Source: Perkinsus olseni (Eukaryota > Perkinsozoa > Perkinsida > Perkinsidae). Taken from it: a DNA stretch of 43,383 nt. The stretch's first letter is position 1; every line of letters begins with the position of its first letter. The position numbers and the translations under genes were made by a program. Of this stretch, positions 19,596-29,291 are shown piece after piece. The stretch lies in NCBI GenBank assembly GCA_013115135.1, contig JABANP010000449.1, positions 1 to 43,383 on the forward strand, read 5' to 3'. The notes under the pieces are model-generated. The model searched no databases. It was not told where the DNA came from and worked only from the letters and a program-made list of their open reading frames with translations.

Positions 19596-20623
19596 ATGCT
19601 CTTCCCTGCCCACGTTGAAGCCCTCCGTCTCGAGATGGTTGAAAGGGTGTGGAAGGAGTCGACAGTCGTCGGGCCACTACCGGAGTTTATGTGTGATATT
19701 ATAGCCTACATACCCAAACCTGCCATAACTTTGGATTGCCCTATGGAGGAGATCATTATTGACATCGACGAGGACCCAGAGCTCATCTTCGATGATGGCA
19801 GTGGCGTCTACGCTTTCTTCAAGGGTCGCGAATTCCTATCCCTAAAGAGAGTGTTTCCTCCCGGTGAGAGCGTCACCTTAGCCGGCCCTACCGAGCTTCC
19901 TACCGTCAATGCCTTTTTCTGTGACACCTCTACCAAGCGGTTGTATCTTCTGGGGCGGACCTATGCCACTGAATGGAAGTTGTTTGAGTACAGCTTGACG
20001 GACGGAACGGTTCTCAAGGTCTCCGAAATGCCTTGACTGCCGGGCTTGGTGACCAAATCCCGTCAGATGCTCGTCATCGGTGATCACTGTTTCCTCACTC
20101 AGAGTTGGTAGGACCGGCTTGAGGTCTTACACGTCAGAGTAGATGGAGGTCACGGTTGCTTCGAGGTGGCCTGGTCTACATCCCTACCGGAAAACTCGGC
20201 CGGCTCAGAGGTGTTGCTCCATCTCGCAGCTCATACTCCTCCGACCATCGATGTCATCTACACCGCGGGATCGGCTCAGCGCTCGGTGAGGCTCGGGATG
20301 GTGAGGGAGTCGTCACCATTTCTCTTCAAAAGCTACGGATGCTCTGAATTGCCTCTGGAGAATACTGCTCTTCGGTCAGTAACCGCTACCGATTTGTACA
20401 TCTGCAAGTCTGACGGTATTGCTTTCGTAACAGCAGATGGCGTGAGAAGTCCCCGACTTGCATGGTGACAGGGGAAATGACATCCTTTTCACGCTGCCCA
20501 CCAGCTGCCGGTCATTCCGGCATACTCTATCTCATCTTGAAGAAGGCTCTCGCCAATGCCAGTGGTGGCGCCAAGAGAGATAGATATCGTCTACTCCGTG
20601 CCCACCCGTACCTTGGGATGTGA
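19596..20623 (+). pseudogene. Type-B cassette-family gene with two nonsense codons and a frameshift
   Basis: The cassette is intact from ATG 19596. The frame stops at TGA 20034-20036 and TAG 20109-20111 (where the 2682 copy has a Gln codon in SWQDR). It is otherwise open to 20468, and the type-B terminus (DRYRLLRAHPYLGM) appears in another frame ending at 20623. The first nonsense codon leaves 146 residues, mostly cassette and early body. Confidence 0.8.
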
Positions 20624-21300
20624 GCAACCTGGCTATCCGGGGGGGGGGGTTTCTGGTCGGAGATTCGTAAAGTTTCGGTATAAGTCTCATCATCTTTCCT
20701 ACCAATATCCTGCCTTTCGCTGACTCGAAAGTGGTTTCCTGCCCCGGAATCGTGTGCTACTGCGGAGTTGGTAGTCAAATGGAAGTCCATCACGGATATG
20801 ATGTGGTCCAGCATGCGGCGGAGGAGAGTAAAGGCTGATAAGATTATCAGGGAACGTAACACCCAGTGTGGCCGTCAACAAGTTCAGTTACGGAACTTCA
20901 GTACCCAGGTATATTTCCCTCCAGTATTTTCCCGTCCAATTGTAGTTTTTTTCACCGTGAATCGAACTGATTTGGTTCCTGAATGATTTCCCCTACACAA
21001 ATCATCTATCTCATATAAGATTCTCTCTGGGAAGTCGTTATCAACAAGAGTGTCTGTAAAAAGTATGACCATCTCTCTGGAAGGACTTCGCCGAGCTTTT
21101 CGACGGGTCCAGTTCATCTCAGACGTCATTTTCTCTTTCGAGATCAAACTCTTCGTTCTGATGGCCATTCTTTGCACGCAGAATGAGGAGGGAATGTGTG
21201 CAATTTTTTTTGACCGCATTTTTGTTTCCGTACAGCGTGGGCTGTGCGTAGCTTGAGTGCTGCCCATTTCGAGTTCTACGGAATCCCTGTCCCCCATCGT
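20624..21300. other. Intergenic, no gene seen
   Basis: Starts with a 10-G run (about 20640). The 144-codon minus frame at 20884-21318 has no recognisable motif and overlaps the upstream edge of the next cassette gene. Confidence 0.4.
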
Positions 21301-22260
21301 ATGCTCTTCCCTGCCCACGTTGAAGCCCTCCGTCTTGAGATGGTTGAAAGGGTGTGGAAGGGGTCGACAGTCGTCGGACCACTACCGGAGTTGATGTGTG
21401 ATATTATGGCCTACATACCCAAACCTGCCCTAACCTTGGATTGCCCTATGGAGAAGATTATCATTGACGTGTACAAGTTTCCGAAGGATATCTTCGTCGT
21501 TGGCGGTGGTGTCTTTGCTATCCCTGAGGATTTGCTCTCGTTGGTATTGAAGAGTGTGTACCCTTCCAGTGAGAGTATCATGTTGGCCAGTCCGGATAAG
21601 CCCGGTATCGTGAAAGCCTTTCACGTCGATACTTCTGTCAGCCGTGTGTACGCTCTGTTCAAGATGGGCGGAGGTGCGATGCAGCTGGTGGAGTCCTGTT
21701 TGACAGACGGGGGGGGTCTGCAGGGTGTCCCAATTGCCACCGATCCGTAGACAAGTGATTGTGCCGCTGCGAATTCTCATCGCTGATGATCATTGCTTTG
21801 TCGCTGTGTGTTCGCAAGGATACCTCGAGGTTCTCCACATCAAGCTCGGTGATAATGATAGTTGTTTCGATGTCATATGGTCTACAGCGGTATCTGATGA
21901 TATGGGAGGGAATCGTCGCCATTTCTCTTCGAGAAGACACTTTCCCCTGGGCCGCCTCCTCAAGAGCCACCTATTCGGCATATCACTGGCACCAACTTGT
22001 ATGTCTGCAGAGCAATAAATGGTTTGTGCTTACGTAACAGTAGATCGCATCGAAAGAAGCCTAGCTTTGAGTCCAAGAGGGCATTGCGACTCGCAATTTG
22101 CGAGTGGGCACGAGTTGCAATCCTGCTGCCGACCAATCTGGGAAGATCTATTTCCTTGGATGCAACCCACTCGTAACTCCCCGTAATGATACCGCGCTCT
22201 CCGCGGGCCGGTTTCGTCTTATCCGTGCTGACCCTAAACTCCGTATGTGGAACTATTATA
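21301..22260 (+). pseudogene. Type-B cassette-family gene broken in a G run
   Basis: ATG 21301 begins an intact cassette, and the frame is open for about 150 codons to 21750. A run of 8 G near 21709 coincides with loss of the family frame. Downstream matches (YLEVLHIKLGDND, then SGKIYFLGCN and RFRLIRADPKL near 22140-22250) continue in other frames. A footprint (22083) is also inserted in the 3' part. Confidence 0.75.
22083..22104. other. 22-bp palindromic excision-type footprint (exact), site aTTGCGAg
   Basis: X=TTGCGA, y=a, z=g. It lies in the degenerate 3' part of the type-B copy at 21301, adding 14 bp there. Confidence 0.88.
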
Positions 22261-22299
22261 AGTCAGATCCCCGTCGGAATGTTCTCAGCAGTGAAGCCC

Positions 22300-22334
22300 C
22301 ATCAGTGCAGCGAGAACTTCTCGCTGCACTGATG
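22300..22334. repeat. Perfect 35-bp palindrome, 17-bp arms, 1-base loop
   Basis: CATCAGTGCAGCGAGAA, a single C, then its exact reverse complement. It has the same one-base-centre geometry as the footprints, but longer arms and no third copy. Confidence 0.9.
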
Positions 22335-22337
22335 TGG

Positions 22338-22359
22338 CCGAGTATTACTCGGCGAGTAA
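22338..22359. other. 22-bp palindromic excision-type footprint (exact), site cCGAGTAa
   Basis: X=CGAGTA, y=c, z=a. It starts four bases after the 35-bp palindrome, so two events may be superimposed. Confidence 0.88.
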
Positions 22360-22593
22360 CCAGGACCTTTATAGCGTGGTCTACACAACTTACTCGAGCA
22401 CGCGAGCGGAAGGGTAGGCAGCGGCGCTATCGAAGGTAGATGCTGATTCAAACAGGTGGCCGGTAACCGGCCCAAGCTCTCCCGGTATATCACAACTGCT
22501 GCACTGTGCTGTGACACAGAATTGGCTTTCACGCGTACTAGGGTCTACTGTCGCTGATGAGGACACTTACAGGCGTGTAGTGGGGATAGTGCA

Positions 22594-22615
22594 TGAAGAT
22601 GATCTTCAGAAGATC
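22594..22615. other. 22-bp palindromic excision-type footprint (exact), site tGAAGATc
   Basis: X=GAAGAT, y=t, z=c. All constraints are met. It lies in the middle of an open frame (22511-22780) that is therefore unlikely to be a gene. Confidence 0.88.
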
Positions 22616-23059
22616 TATATACAACTTGGTGTTCACAGCCTAGTGGAGACATCACATGTGCGCCCATCCTCATTTGGCCGACGATTCATCATCAACAAGA
22701 GCCTGGTACCACCATGTGAAAAGCAAGCCACTGATTTGTTCTTGCAGGCGGTCACGAGAACAAATGCTCCCCTACCCTGAAGGAAGATCTCCTGTCCTCT
22801 TCCCGGGGACACTGTCCTCACCGCCGGAACGGCATGTCCCCCTCCACCTTCCTTTTAATACTTCCATAATGGCGATACGATTAGTTCTCTGCTAGCTCTT
22901 TTACGGTTGCAAGGGATCATAGTGGACTAAGGCGTATGGTCGCTTCATTAAGAGTATCGGGCAGCAAGTGCTGACTCCTGGTGGAGCAATCGGTTGCGGC
23001 ACTAGGCATCACCAGAATGGGGACAGTCTGTCTCGGACGGAACAATCCACGAAGTAGAT

Positions 23060-23081
23060 TCCAGTTGAACTGGACCAGTTC
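23060..23081. other. 22-bp palindromic excision-type footprint (exact), site tCCAGTTc
   Basis: X=CCAGTT, y=t, z=c. All constraints are met. Non-coding context upstream of the secreted-protein gene. Confidence 0.88.
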
Positions 23082-23315
23082 CAATCTTGGAAGCTGTGGG
23101 GTGTCTCTCAGGCATCAGAGCGTCGATCGGCTTCGAGCCATCCAGAGCAATCGGTGGGGGGTCAGTCTTCCTCAATGATTGTCGAGCTGGAGTCCCCAGC
23201 TGCTCCTGGAGTAGGGGGTTGCGCATGCGTGTCTAAGGGCAGCCAATACGCGTTCAGCCTTTCAGGACGGCCGCTCCCATTTGTCGCTCCACCAGCCTCT
23301 CCTCGTAATGCTATT

Positions 23316-23376
23316 GGAATTCATTGAATTCCTTTCTCTGAATACCTATTGAATTCAATTCAATAGGTACTCAGAG
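23316..23376. repeat. Two adjacent odd palindromes (GGAATTCA... and ACCTATTGAATT...)
   Basis: 23316-23332 has 8-bp arms around a single T. 23336-23376 has 20-bp arms with one mismatch around a single C. They lie 45-100 bp before the ATG at 23420, so they could form cruciforms in the promoter region or simply be scars. Confidence 0.8.
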
Positions 23377-23419
23377 AAGCTCCGAGGTCATCCCTGCAGG
23401 ATTGAAGTCTTCCCCGAAA

Positions 23420-24187
23420 ATGAAGTTCGTCCAACTTTTGCTGATGGGTGTTCAAGTACAGATGTCTGTGGATGGTTCGGGTGTACCGTGCACTCCAAAG
23501 CTCTGTGGTAATGTAATCGGGTTGTTCACTAACCACTCGGCTGACATCGACATCACTTACCGCGTGGATGCAGATTTCAAAGTTGGTATGACCTTTACGT
23601 TCAAGGATAAGACCGTCTTCTTTGATGGGATGTACTCCCTCAAGTTTGGCGACACCTACACACTCGAGCTCATACAGGAAGAGGCCCAATATTGGTACAA
23701 GAACATTCAAGCGATCTTCCCAGGGGGCCCTTTCCAAGCGGGCGACCTCGTGGAACTTTATTTTTCCGGCAGTGACGACTTGGAGGTCAAGATGCGAGGC
23801 CAAACACTCCAACTCATGAGAGTAAGTTTAGACGGGTTTGCAGGCCGCTTCGTCTACACCGAGACTCATCCCCCATGTTTCAAGGCGACCTTCGACGTCC
23901 GCTATGATATTTCCGTGGCAGTGCAGGTCACGTGCAATGGAGTGAGCACTGGTCGGTTTATCTACCCTCTCGTCCCAATACACGAAAAAGAAGACCACTA
24001 CTTGTTCTACCACGTGGGACATGCAGGTGAGATGGACCCGTTCGTTAAGGCTATGCAGAGGGTCTGTGCCGATCAACGTCTAGGAAGAGGCGATCTAAAT
24101 TTCATCACATTCTCCTCTGAGACCACAGTCACGACGCAAATCAAAGGTCATCGCAGGACGTTCAGAAAGGTGGGCTACTCCAAGTAG
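23420..24187 (+). CDS. Putative secreted protein, intact copy of a tandem pair
   Basis: 255 residues from ATG 23420 (an upstream in-frame TTG extension is ignored). The N-terminus MKFVQLLLMGVQVQM is a short hydrophobic stretch that could be a signal peptide. The body looks beta-rich (DFKVGMTFTFKDKTVFFDG, DLVELYFSGSDDLEVKMRGQTLQL, FDVRYDISVAVQVTCNGVSTGRF) and has four cysteines (PCTPKLC, PPC, TCNG) plus one in RVCADQR. The C-terminus is basic (GHRRTFRKVGYSK). The family is unrecognised. A decayed copy with matching 3' flank follows 500 bp downstream, so this is a local duplication. Secretion is inferred only from the N-terminus. Confidence 0.7.
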   Translation: MKFVQLLLMGVQVQMSVDGSGVPCTPKLCGNVIGLFTNHSADIDITYRVDADFKVGMTFTFKDKTVFFDGMYSLKFGDTYTLELIQEEAQYWYKNIQAIFPGGPFQAGDLVELYFSGSDDLEVKMRGQTLQLMRVSLDGFAGRFVYTETHPPCFKATFDVRYDISVAVQVTCNGVSTGRFIYPLVPIHEKEDHYLFYHVGHAGEMDPFVKAMQRVCADQRLGRGDLNFITFSSETTVTTQIKGHRRTFRKVGYSK

Positions 24188-24680
24188 TCAGTAGCAGCAC
24201 TACAAGATCCTGAGCTTTTTAATAATCCACCAATGATAGAGGGGTTTGCATAATCATGCGCAAGCCTTCTAGCTGGACTAGCATAGCTGGTCGCGGTGGT
24301 TTTTCCACATATAATACTTCATTTCGACAAATTATTTCAATATCCGGTCTCGCGGCGATTATTAGAGAATTTCCCTCTTTGTTGCTGCTGGTGTTGCATT
24401 CTCGTAGTTGGATGAGAGTTCATACGTCCAGCTGATGAAGCACAACTGCATGCCTGATAGGGAATGATCGGTCACCTCCATAATGGAGGTTACTCAGTAA
24501 CCAATGGACCAACTTGGGCAACCAATGGAGGCTTTATTGGTAGCTCCACGCGCCTCTTCTGGTTATACTACTGAAATAGTAGAGGTTGAGAGAAAAGCTG
24601 TACCATGGAAATATGGATGAGCTGTAGATCTTGTGAGGACTACCATCGATCATTAGCGGGATCATCTCTGAAGCATTGAA
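24188..24680. other. Duplicated 3' flank of the secreted-protein gene
   Basis: Resembles 25486-25770 (shared ACATTTCGAC...ATTATCCGGTCTCGC-like tract and GTTGGATGA). Contains two overlapping odd palindromes at 24474-24502 (CCTCCAT-A-ATGGAGG, then GGTTACT-C-AGTAACC) that are not full footprints. No gene. Confidence 0.55.
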
Positions 24681-24777
24681 GCCTTTCCCAAAACTAAAGT
24701 TCGTCCAACCTTTACTGATAGGTGTTGAACTGCTGATGTCTGTGGATGGTCAGGCAATCGGGTTGTTCGATTACGGC

Positions 24778-24799
24778 GGGACGAGTCGTCCCGGACGAC
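24778..24799. other. 22-bp palindromic excision-type footprint (exact), site gGGACGAc
   Basis: X=GGACGA, y=g, z=c. It lies in the 5' part of the pseudogene. Removing 14 bp makes the distance between flanking homologous blocks match the intact copy to within one base. Confidence 0.9.
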
Positions 24800-24999
24800 T
24801 TCACAATTAGCTAACGCGTGGACGCAGACTATCATGTTGGTATGACTTTTAAGGTTAATGGTAAGGGCGCCTTCTTCGACAGGTTGTACAGCATCAAGCG
24901 CAAGGTTGGTGAAGGGGTTGGAGACACTCACATAATCCAGTTCACACAAGAAGAGTCCCAATACTGGCACAATAACATTCAGGCGATCTTTCCAGGAAG

Positions 25000-25021
25000 C
25001 CCATCCTGGATGGGCCATCCA
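25000..25021. other. 22-bp palindromic excision-type footprint (exact), site cCCATCCa
   Basis: X=CCATCC, y=c, z=a. The homologous place in the intact copy (about 23735) lacks it. The net frame change across this point (+14 with a nearby -1) matches the two frames seen on either side. Confidence 0.92.
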
Positions 25022-25382
25022 AGACTGCGACCTCGTGGAGCTTACTCTTGATTCCAGTGACGACTTGTATGTCAAGATTCGAGGCCAAACACTCCACCTC
25101 AAAAGACTCGGTCTGTTCGGGTTCCCAGGCCGATTCGTTTTCAACGAGCCCCAACCCCCTATCTACAAACGACCTTTTACATCCACAGTGATGGTTTCGT
25201 GGACGTACAGGTCACATGCAATGGAGTGAGCACGGATCGGTTTCACTGCCAACTCAGCCTAACAGACGTGGGAGACTACTTCAAGTTCTACAACGTGGGA
25301 TTAGAGCCAGATGCCAGGGACCCGTTTGTTGGCGCTATGCAGCGCCTCTGTCCCGATCAACGTCTACGAGAGGGTGATCTAG

Positions 25383-25404
25383 GATTCATGATGAATCATT
25401 CATT
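25383..25404. other. 22-bp footprint, one spacer mismatch, core ATTCAT
   Basis: X=ATTCAT three times in the correct alternation. y/y' are complementary; z differs by one transition. The intact paralogue (about 24100) has the same 16-base distance to the following CTGAG landmark without the extra 14 bp. Confidence 0.85.
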
Positions 25405-25718
25405 ATATACACATCTGAGGCCACGGTCATGACGCGAATGAAAGGCTTTCGCAGGACGTTCAGGAAGGTAGGCTACTCCGAGTAGTCAATGATGCCCACT
25501 GCGAACTTCTAAGCCTCCTAACAAGCCACCATTAAGAGAGGGTCATGCGTAGCTACGCGCAACCGTTCTAGGTGGTGGTCGCGGACTTCAAATATAATGA
25601 AGGGTAATTACATTTCGACGAATTTTTGGACGACGACAGTTTCATTATCCGGTCTCGCCGGTTACTCGAAATTTTTTCTCTTTGTTACTCCCTATGTTGT
25701 GTTCTTGTGGTTGGATGA

Positions 25719-25740
25719 CGGATGACTCATCCCGGATGAG
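25719..25740. other. 22-bp footprint, one spacer mismatch, core GGATGA
   Basis: X=GGATGA, with X and X' exact and z/z' complementary. y' is C instead of G. The paralogous 3' flank near 24411 shows a plain GTTGGATGAGAG, i.e. an unexpanded site. Confidence 0.8.
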
Positions 25741-25950
25741 CGATGAACAACTTAGTCGATAGGGTCGGTATTAGCTAGCCTGATGATTGAGATTGGTCCA
25801 GCTTGCATGGAGTGTAAACGGCACGACGATCGCGCCGCGATTATATCGAAACTGCCGTTTCCCTCTTGTTTCCGAACGCTTCGCCTCGAGAAAATTCTCC
25901 GCATTGAGCGTGAGAAACATCGAGCCCTCCCCGAGCCAACTCCAGAATGA

Positions 25951-26270
25951 CAGGGTGGCCCAAAAGTGGGAAGAATGGATCATTCTTCCCATTCCCGGGA
26001 ATTTCCGGGAATTCCCGGGAATATAGCCGGGAAGAAAGAATGCATTCTTCCCCATTGAAACGAGCCCCCCAAATTTTTTTCGCGCGCCTTCGGCGCGCAT
26101 ATCCGCCCGTACTCGATGCTTCCTCAGGTCAAACCATTGGAATGAAGCACCTAAATACCCGGGAAGAATCTCAACCATTCTTCCAGGGAATATTGAGCAT
26201 TCTTTCTTCCCGGGAATTTCCGGAATTCCCGGTAAGAAAGAATAGCATTCTTCCCCGCTGGGCCACCCTG
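25951..26270. mobile_element. hAT-like MITE (320 bp) with 8-bp target duplication
   Basis: Terminal inverted repeats start CAGGGTGGCCCA and end TGGGCCACCCTG. The 8-bp sequence CAGAATGA directly flanks both ends (25943-25950 and 26271-26278). CAGGG-type termini and 8-bp duplications are hallmarks of the hAT superfamily. Inside are many copies of GGGAAGAAT / ATTCTTCCC and CCCGGGAA, as expected of subterminal transposase-binding repeats, plus a GCGCGCC...GGCGCGC hairpin. There is no transposase ORF, so it would need an autonomous helper elsewhere. Confidence 0.9.
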
Positions 26271-26278
26271 CAGAATGA

Positions 26279-27468
26279 TCATCTGGGGTGGCAGACTCTA
26301 CCGGGTATCTTCACCAGGAGAGGAAATACACCCTCTATTCAGAAAGAGAGTATTGCTCTTCCAGGAACCGGAACGGGGTGTAGAATGAGCCAGTAAGGAG
26401 GAGTGCAAACCGCCGCCACTAACATACTAGAGTTGAGCCAACTTCAACGCCGACTTACATCCCTACACTCTCCTATGCCACACCAGCCGACTCGGTTGAA
26501 CCGAATGACTTGGTAGCATCTGATACGATATCAAAGAGGTTGCAACCGTTGCATCTTTGGTAGATCATATCACTATCTCCATTACCAAGAATTTCAATAC
26601 GAACAGTGAGATAGTAGTGGATTTCACTAAGTGGAAGTAGACACCAATAATCTTGTTCAACAAGGTTTGTTACGATCCTAATAAGAGCGTACCTTCGTAA
26701 GATCATCTTGTGAAGATAATCAATACGTTCATAATCCTCATCTACTTAGGTCGTATTTCTTACGATGATTGTAGCGTTTATGATATACGCTTTGTGGGGA
26801 ACTTCGCTTGTCTTTCTGGGCTACTTAGGCAACTCGTGCTAACTTCGCATATACTATATCAGTGTGGGTGGTGATAGGTGGTTCCCGCTTGCTCCATTTT
26901 CGTCTGCTTCTGTTTGACGGACAGCAGAAGATACTAGTACAGTGGCAACCACCTCCTCTGTTGCTCGGCACCCACACCATTCCCTGGGGGCCTCTGCTCG
27001 CTGTGCTTTTTTAGTCTTCCCACTCATACGTGGAACACAAGGCCAACGGGGGCTCATGCCCAGACTACTCTGCACGCATCAACATAGACGGAGCGTAACA
27101 TGTGCGTCCGTTCGTCCCAGCAATCGCGTGCATTCCTCGTCGTTGAGCATACGTTCACTCTGAATGATTTAGGCTAAATCCACAATGAGATCAGTTCCCT
27201 CATCTCTTGAGCCCTGCCTCAAATAGCCACGCTGTGCTGAGCTGCAGTGCACATGGTGCGTTCATTTTTCCAGCTGGGCCAGATATCAATCACGGGGAAT
27301 CACCAGCACCACATAGCACTGCGTCACCGAAGACAGTCCATGTGGACTATCGCTCTCTCAGAGTGGCCTTTGACTGGGAGCTACTATAAGCAATCATACG
27401 CTCACCAGGAAGTTCCCTTGTACGGCGTCTATTTAGGTTTCCTCAGTGTATAACATTAACCCACATCG
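26279..27468. other. Intergenic and 5' flank of the first GH18 gene
   Basis: No gene seen up to 27060. GCCGACTCGGTTGAACC at about 26488 recurs in almost the same form at 43216. From about 27060 the sequence is shared with the flanks of the other two GH18 genes (GGAGCGTAACATGTGCGTCCG...CGTGCATTCCTCGTC, then GTGGACTATCGC), so it is co-duplicated promoter/5' UTR DNA. Confidence 0.5.
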
Positions 27469-28496
27469 ATGGTATCTTTCTGTTACCTCCTGCTGGCTGC
27501 CGTCAGCTGGCAGATTGATGCGTTCGAGTTCTACGCGTACTTCGTCGGCGAAAACCTCCCGACCACTAGGAATTTCTCGTATTTCGACGACATTTTCAGT
27601 GCAGGCGTCACGGAGCTGGTCTTTGTGGGGTTTACCGTCTCAGCCGACACCACGATAACGAGGACTTTCTCCAATGAGAACGAGTTGCTGTTGGCCCGCC
27701 AGGCTGCCGACGCTCACACTACGAGGGTCTCCTTCGTGCTGCAGAGCATTCCGTTCATCAACGGCGGCCCGACTGCCTTTTCGAAGTTCTACGCCTCTGC
27801 GAACAACATGGTCGAGAAGTACAAGTTCGATGGTATCAATTTTGATTGGGAGTTCCCAAGAAATGTTGACGAGTGGAACAAATATCGAGATCTGATGAAG
27901 GGGACGAAGGAGAACGTGAAGAAGAGCGGCAGGAATGTTAATGTCAGCGTGGCGTAAGTCGATTTTGACATCGGTCTGTTGTCGCATAACCCGTCCTTCA
28001 GCATCGGTAACTCATACGCCCTGTACAAGAGCATTGGGTTGTGTGGTGTGGTGGACAAGTGCCTGTGGATGGGATACGACAACCGCGGCGACCCCAGAGG
28101 TCACTCCAACATTTATTGGGTGAAGAACATGGTCAACGAGTGGAAAAACGTTGAAGGTCTGCCACCCGCCAAGTTCGCTCTTGGGGTGAGATAACTCTCT
28201 GTACATGTCAAGCGAGGGTAGGTCGTCGTTCACAGGTACCTCTGTACGGCGAGAACGGTGCTGGAACGCAAATAACGTATACGAAGCTTGTTGAGATGGG
28301 CGCCGATCCTAAGGGGAACGGATCATTCGCGGGATACTTCTTCGACTCGCAGCCTATCCTGCAAGAAAAGATCGACTTATGCAACAACGAGAGCTTGGGC
28401 GGACTTATGGCCTGGCAGTTGGGATCAGATCTCTCGCCCGAGGACACGCGCTCCCTCATCTACGGTATCAAGCAAAAGCTGAAGCCAGGGCTTTAA
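27469..28496 (+). CDS. Secreted GH18 (chitinase-family) protein, copy 1, three exons
   Basis: Exons 27469-27953, 28002-28185, 28236-28496 give 309 residues. The introns are 48 bp (GTAAGT...TTCAG) and 50 bp (GTGAGA...CACAG); splicing keeps the frame and the two sister genes have the same structure. Start chosen at the ATG before the signal peptide (MVSFCYLLLAAVSW, likely cut after DA). FDGINFDWE at residues 120-128 matches the GH18 active-site signature, with the catalytic Glu at 128. LWMGYD (second exon) and GGLMAWQLGSD near 278-287 fit later strands of the GH18 barrel. It probably acts outside the cell on beta-1,4-GlcNAc polymers such as chitin; the true substrate is not shown by sequence. 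Confidence 0.88.
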
Positions 28497-29229
28497 CGAG
28501 GATGGCGATATATCACGCTTTTGTTACGCTAAGCATCGGGTCTAAGAGTCTTGAAAGCCATTTATTAAAACAGCTCTAGTCGTATTACCACTTTGATGTA
28601 CTTGAGTATTTAAATATTCAGATCGTTAAAACGGACATCATAATTTCCTTTTCATCAATTGTGATGTTGATTTCGGCAATGGAAAGGCATGGCTTATGAC
28701 AGAAGGAGATCTCGCACTGTAGGCCCTCCGCGATGCAAGCGTACGAAAGCCCGGTCAGTATATGCCCAGTACGCCAGTGCTCAAGCGTTCGTTGTCAACG
28801 AGGTAGAGAGGACTCGGTAGAATCTTTCTCAGAAAGCTCACCCCTTGGCTCACCCTCGAAGGGAATAATCTGTTTACTTATCACGAGCAGAGTGAGCAAC
28901 ATGCAATAAATACGTTTTTCAAAGGCGCCTTCGAAGAAGGCTCCTGGGAGCGAACAAATGTGCGGTACTCGCGTGCATGCCTGGCGTCGGCCCTGCGGGT
29001 GTGAGGCAATTTTCTTTCCCAAGTCTGGAAAGCGTGCATGACTCATGCAGCATGAGGTTTAGTTCGGCGATCTACTAAGTCTTACTACACAGATCTCACC
29101 AGTGCAATAATTCCGAACAGAGACGCTACAGTATATCCATATCATATACACTCCTTATGCTATCGGGCAGGCAGCACGCGCTCAGGGTTACCGTGCTGTC
29201 GTCGACGACCTCCTTTGCCCCTCCTTCGT
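28497..29229. other. Duplicated 3' flank of GH18 copy 1
   Basis: The first ~260 bp match the regions after copies 2 and 3 (GCATCGGGTCT...CACTTTGATGTA). The rest has no gene. Near 28918-28950 (GGCGCCTTCGAAGAAGGC, then CTCCTGGG) it matches 31581-31608, showing that the duplication extends that far. Confidence 0.55.
29035..29056. other. 22-bp palindromic excision-type footprint (exact), site tGCATGAg
   Basis: X=GCATGA, y=t, z=g. All constraints are met, in the distal 3' flank of GH18 copy 1. Confidence 0.88.
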
Positions 29230-29291
29230 ATGCTCTTCCCCGCCCACGTTGAAGCCCTCCGTTGTTCGATGAAAGGGTGTGGAAGGAGTCG
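29230..29291 (+). pseudogene. Orphan fragment of the cassette-family 5' cassette
   Basis: Starts TCGTATGCTCTTCCC as in other copies and follows the cassette for about 62 bp (missing a few bases after GTTGTTCGATG), then stops matching after GGAAGGAGTCGG. There is no body, so it is a solo cassette remnant inserted between GH18 genes. Confidence 0.85.

Larger units (their letters stand above)
22261..23419. other. Gene-free region with palindromes and four footprints
   Basis: Frames such as 22511-22780 are interrupted by a footprint and show no motif. Structured items are the 35-bp hairpin at 22300, footprints at 22338, 22594 and 23060, and AATTC-based palindromes at 23316-23376, just before the secreted-protein gene. 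Confidence 0.5.
24681..25485 (+). pseudogene. Decayed tandem copy of the secreted-protein gene at 23420
   Basis: The start codon is lost (ATGAAGTTCGTC became CTAAAGTTCGTC). Recognisable blocks (VGMTFKVNGKGAFFDRLYSIK, EESQYWHNNIQAIFPG, MRGQTL-like and CNGVSTDRF segments) lie in several frames, ending at the same codons (GYSE, TAG). Three of the disruptions are 14-bp footprints at 24778, 25000 and 25383. Alignment to the intact copy shows the flanking spacing is otherwise kept to within one base. Confidence 0.85.

Noticed and set aside
22511..22780. 89-codon plus-strand ORF
   Set aside because: Starts at a non-ATG-like context and contains a footprint in its middle; no homologue in the window.
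24474..24502. Two overlapping odd palindromes as a footprint
   Set aside because: The two palindromes have different cores, so the X-X'-X structure is not met.
27960..28001. Premature stop in GH18 copies after NVNVSVA
   Set aside because: The stop lies inside a 48-bp GTAAGT...TTCAG intron that is conserved in all three copies and restores the GH18 frame when removed.
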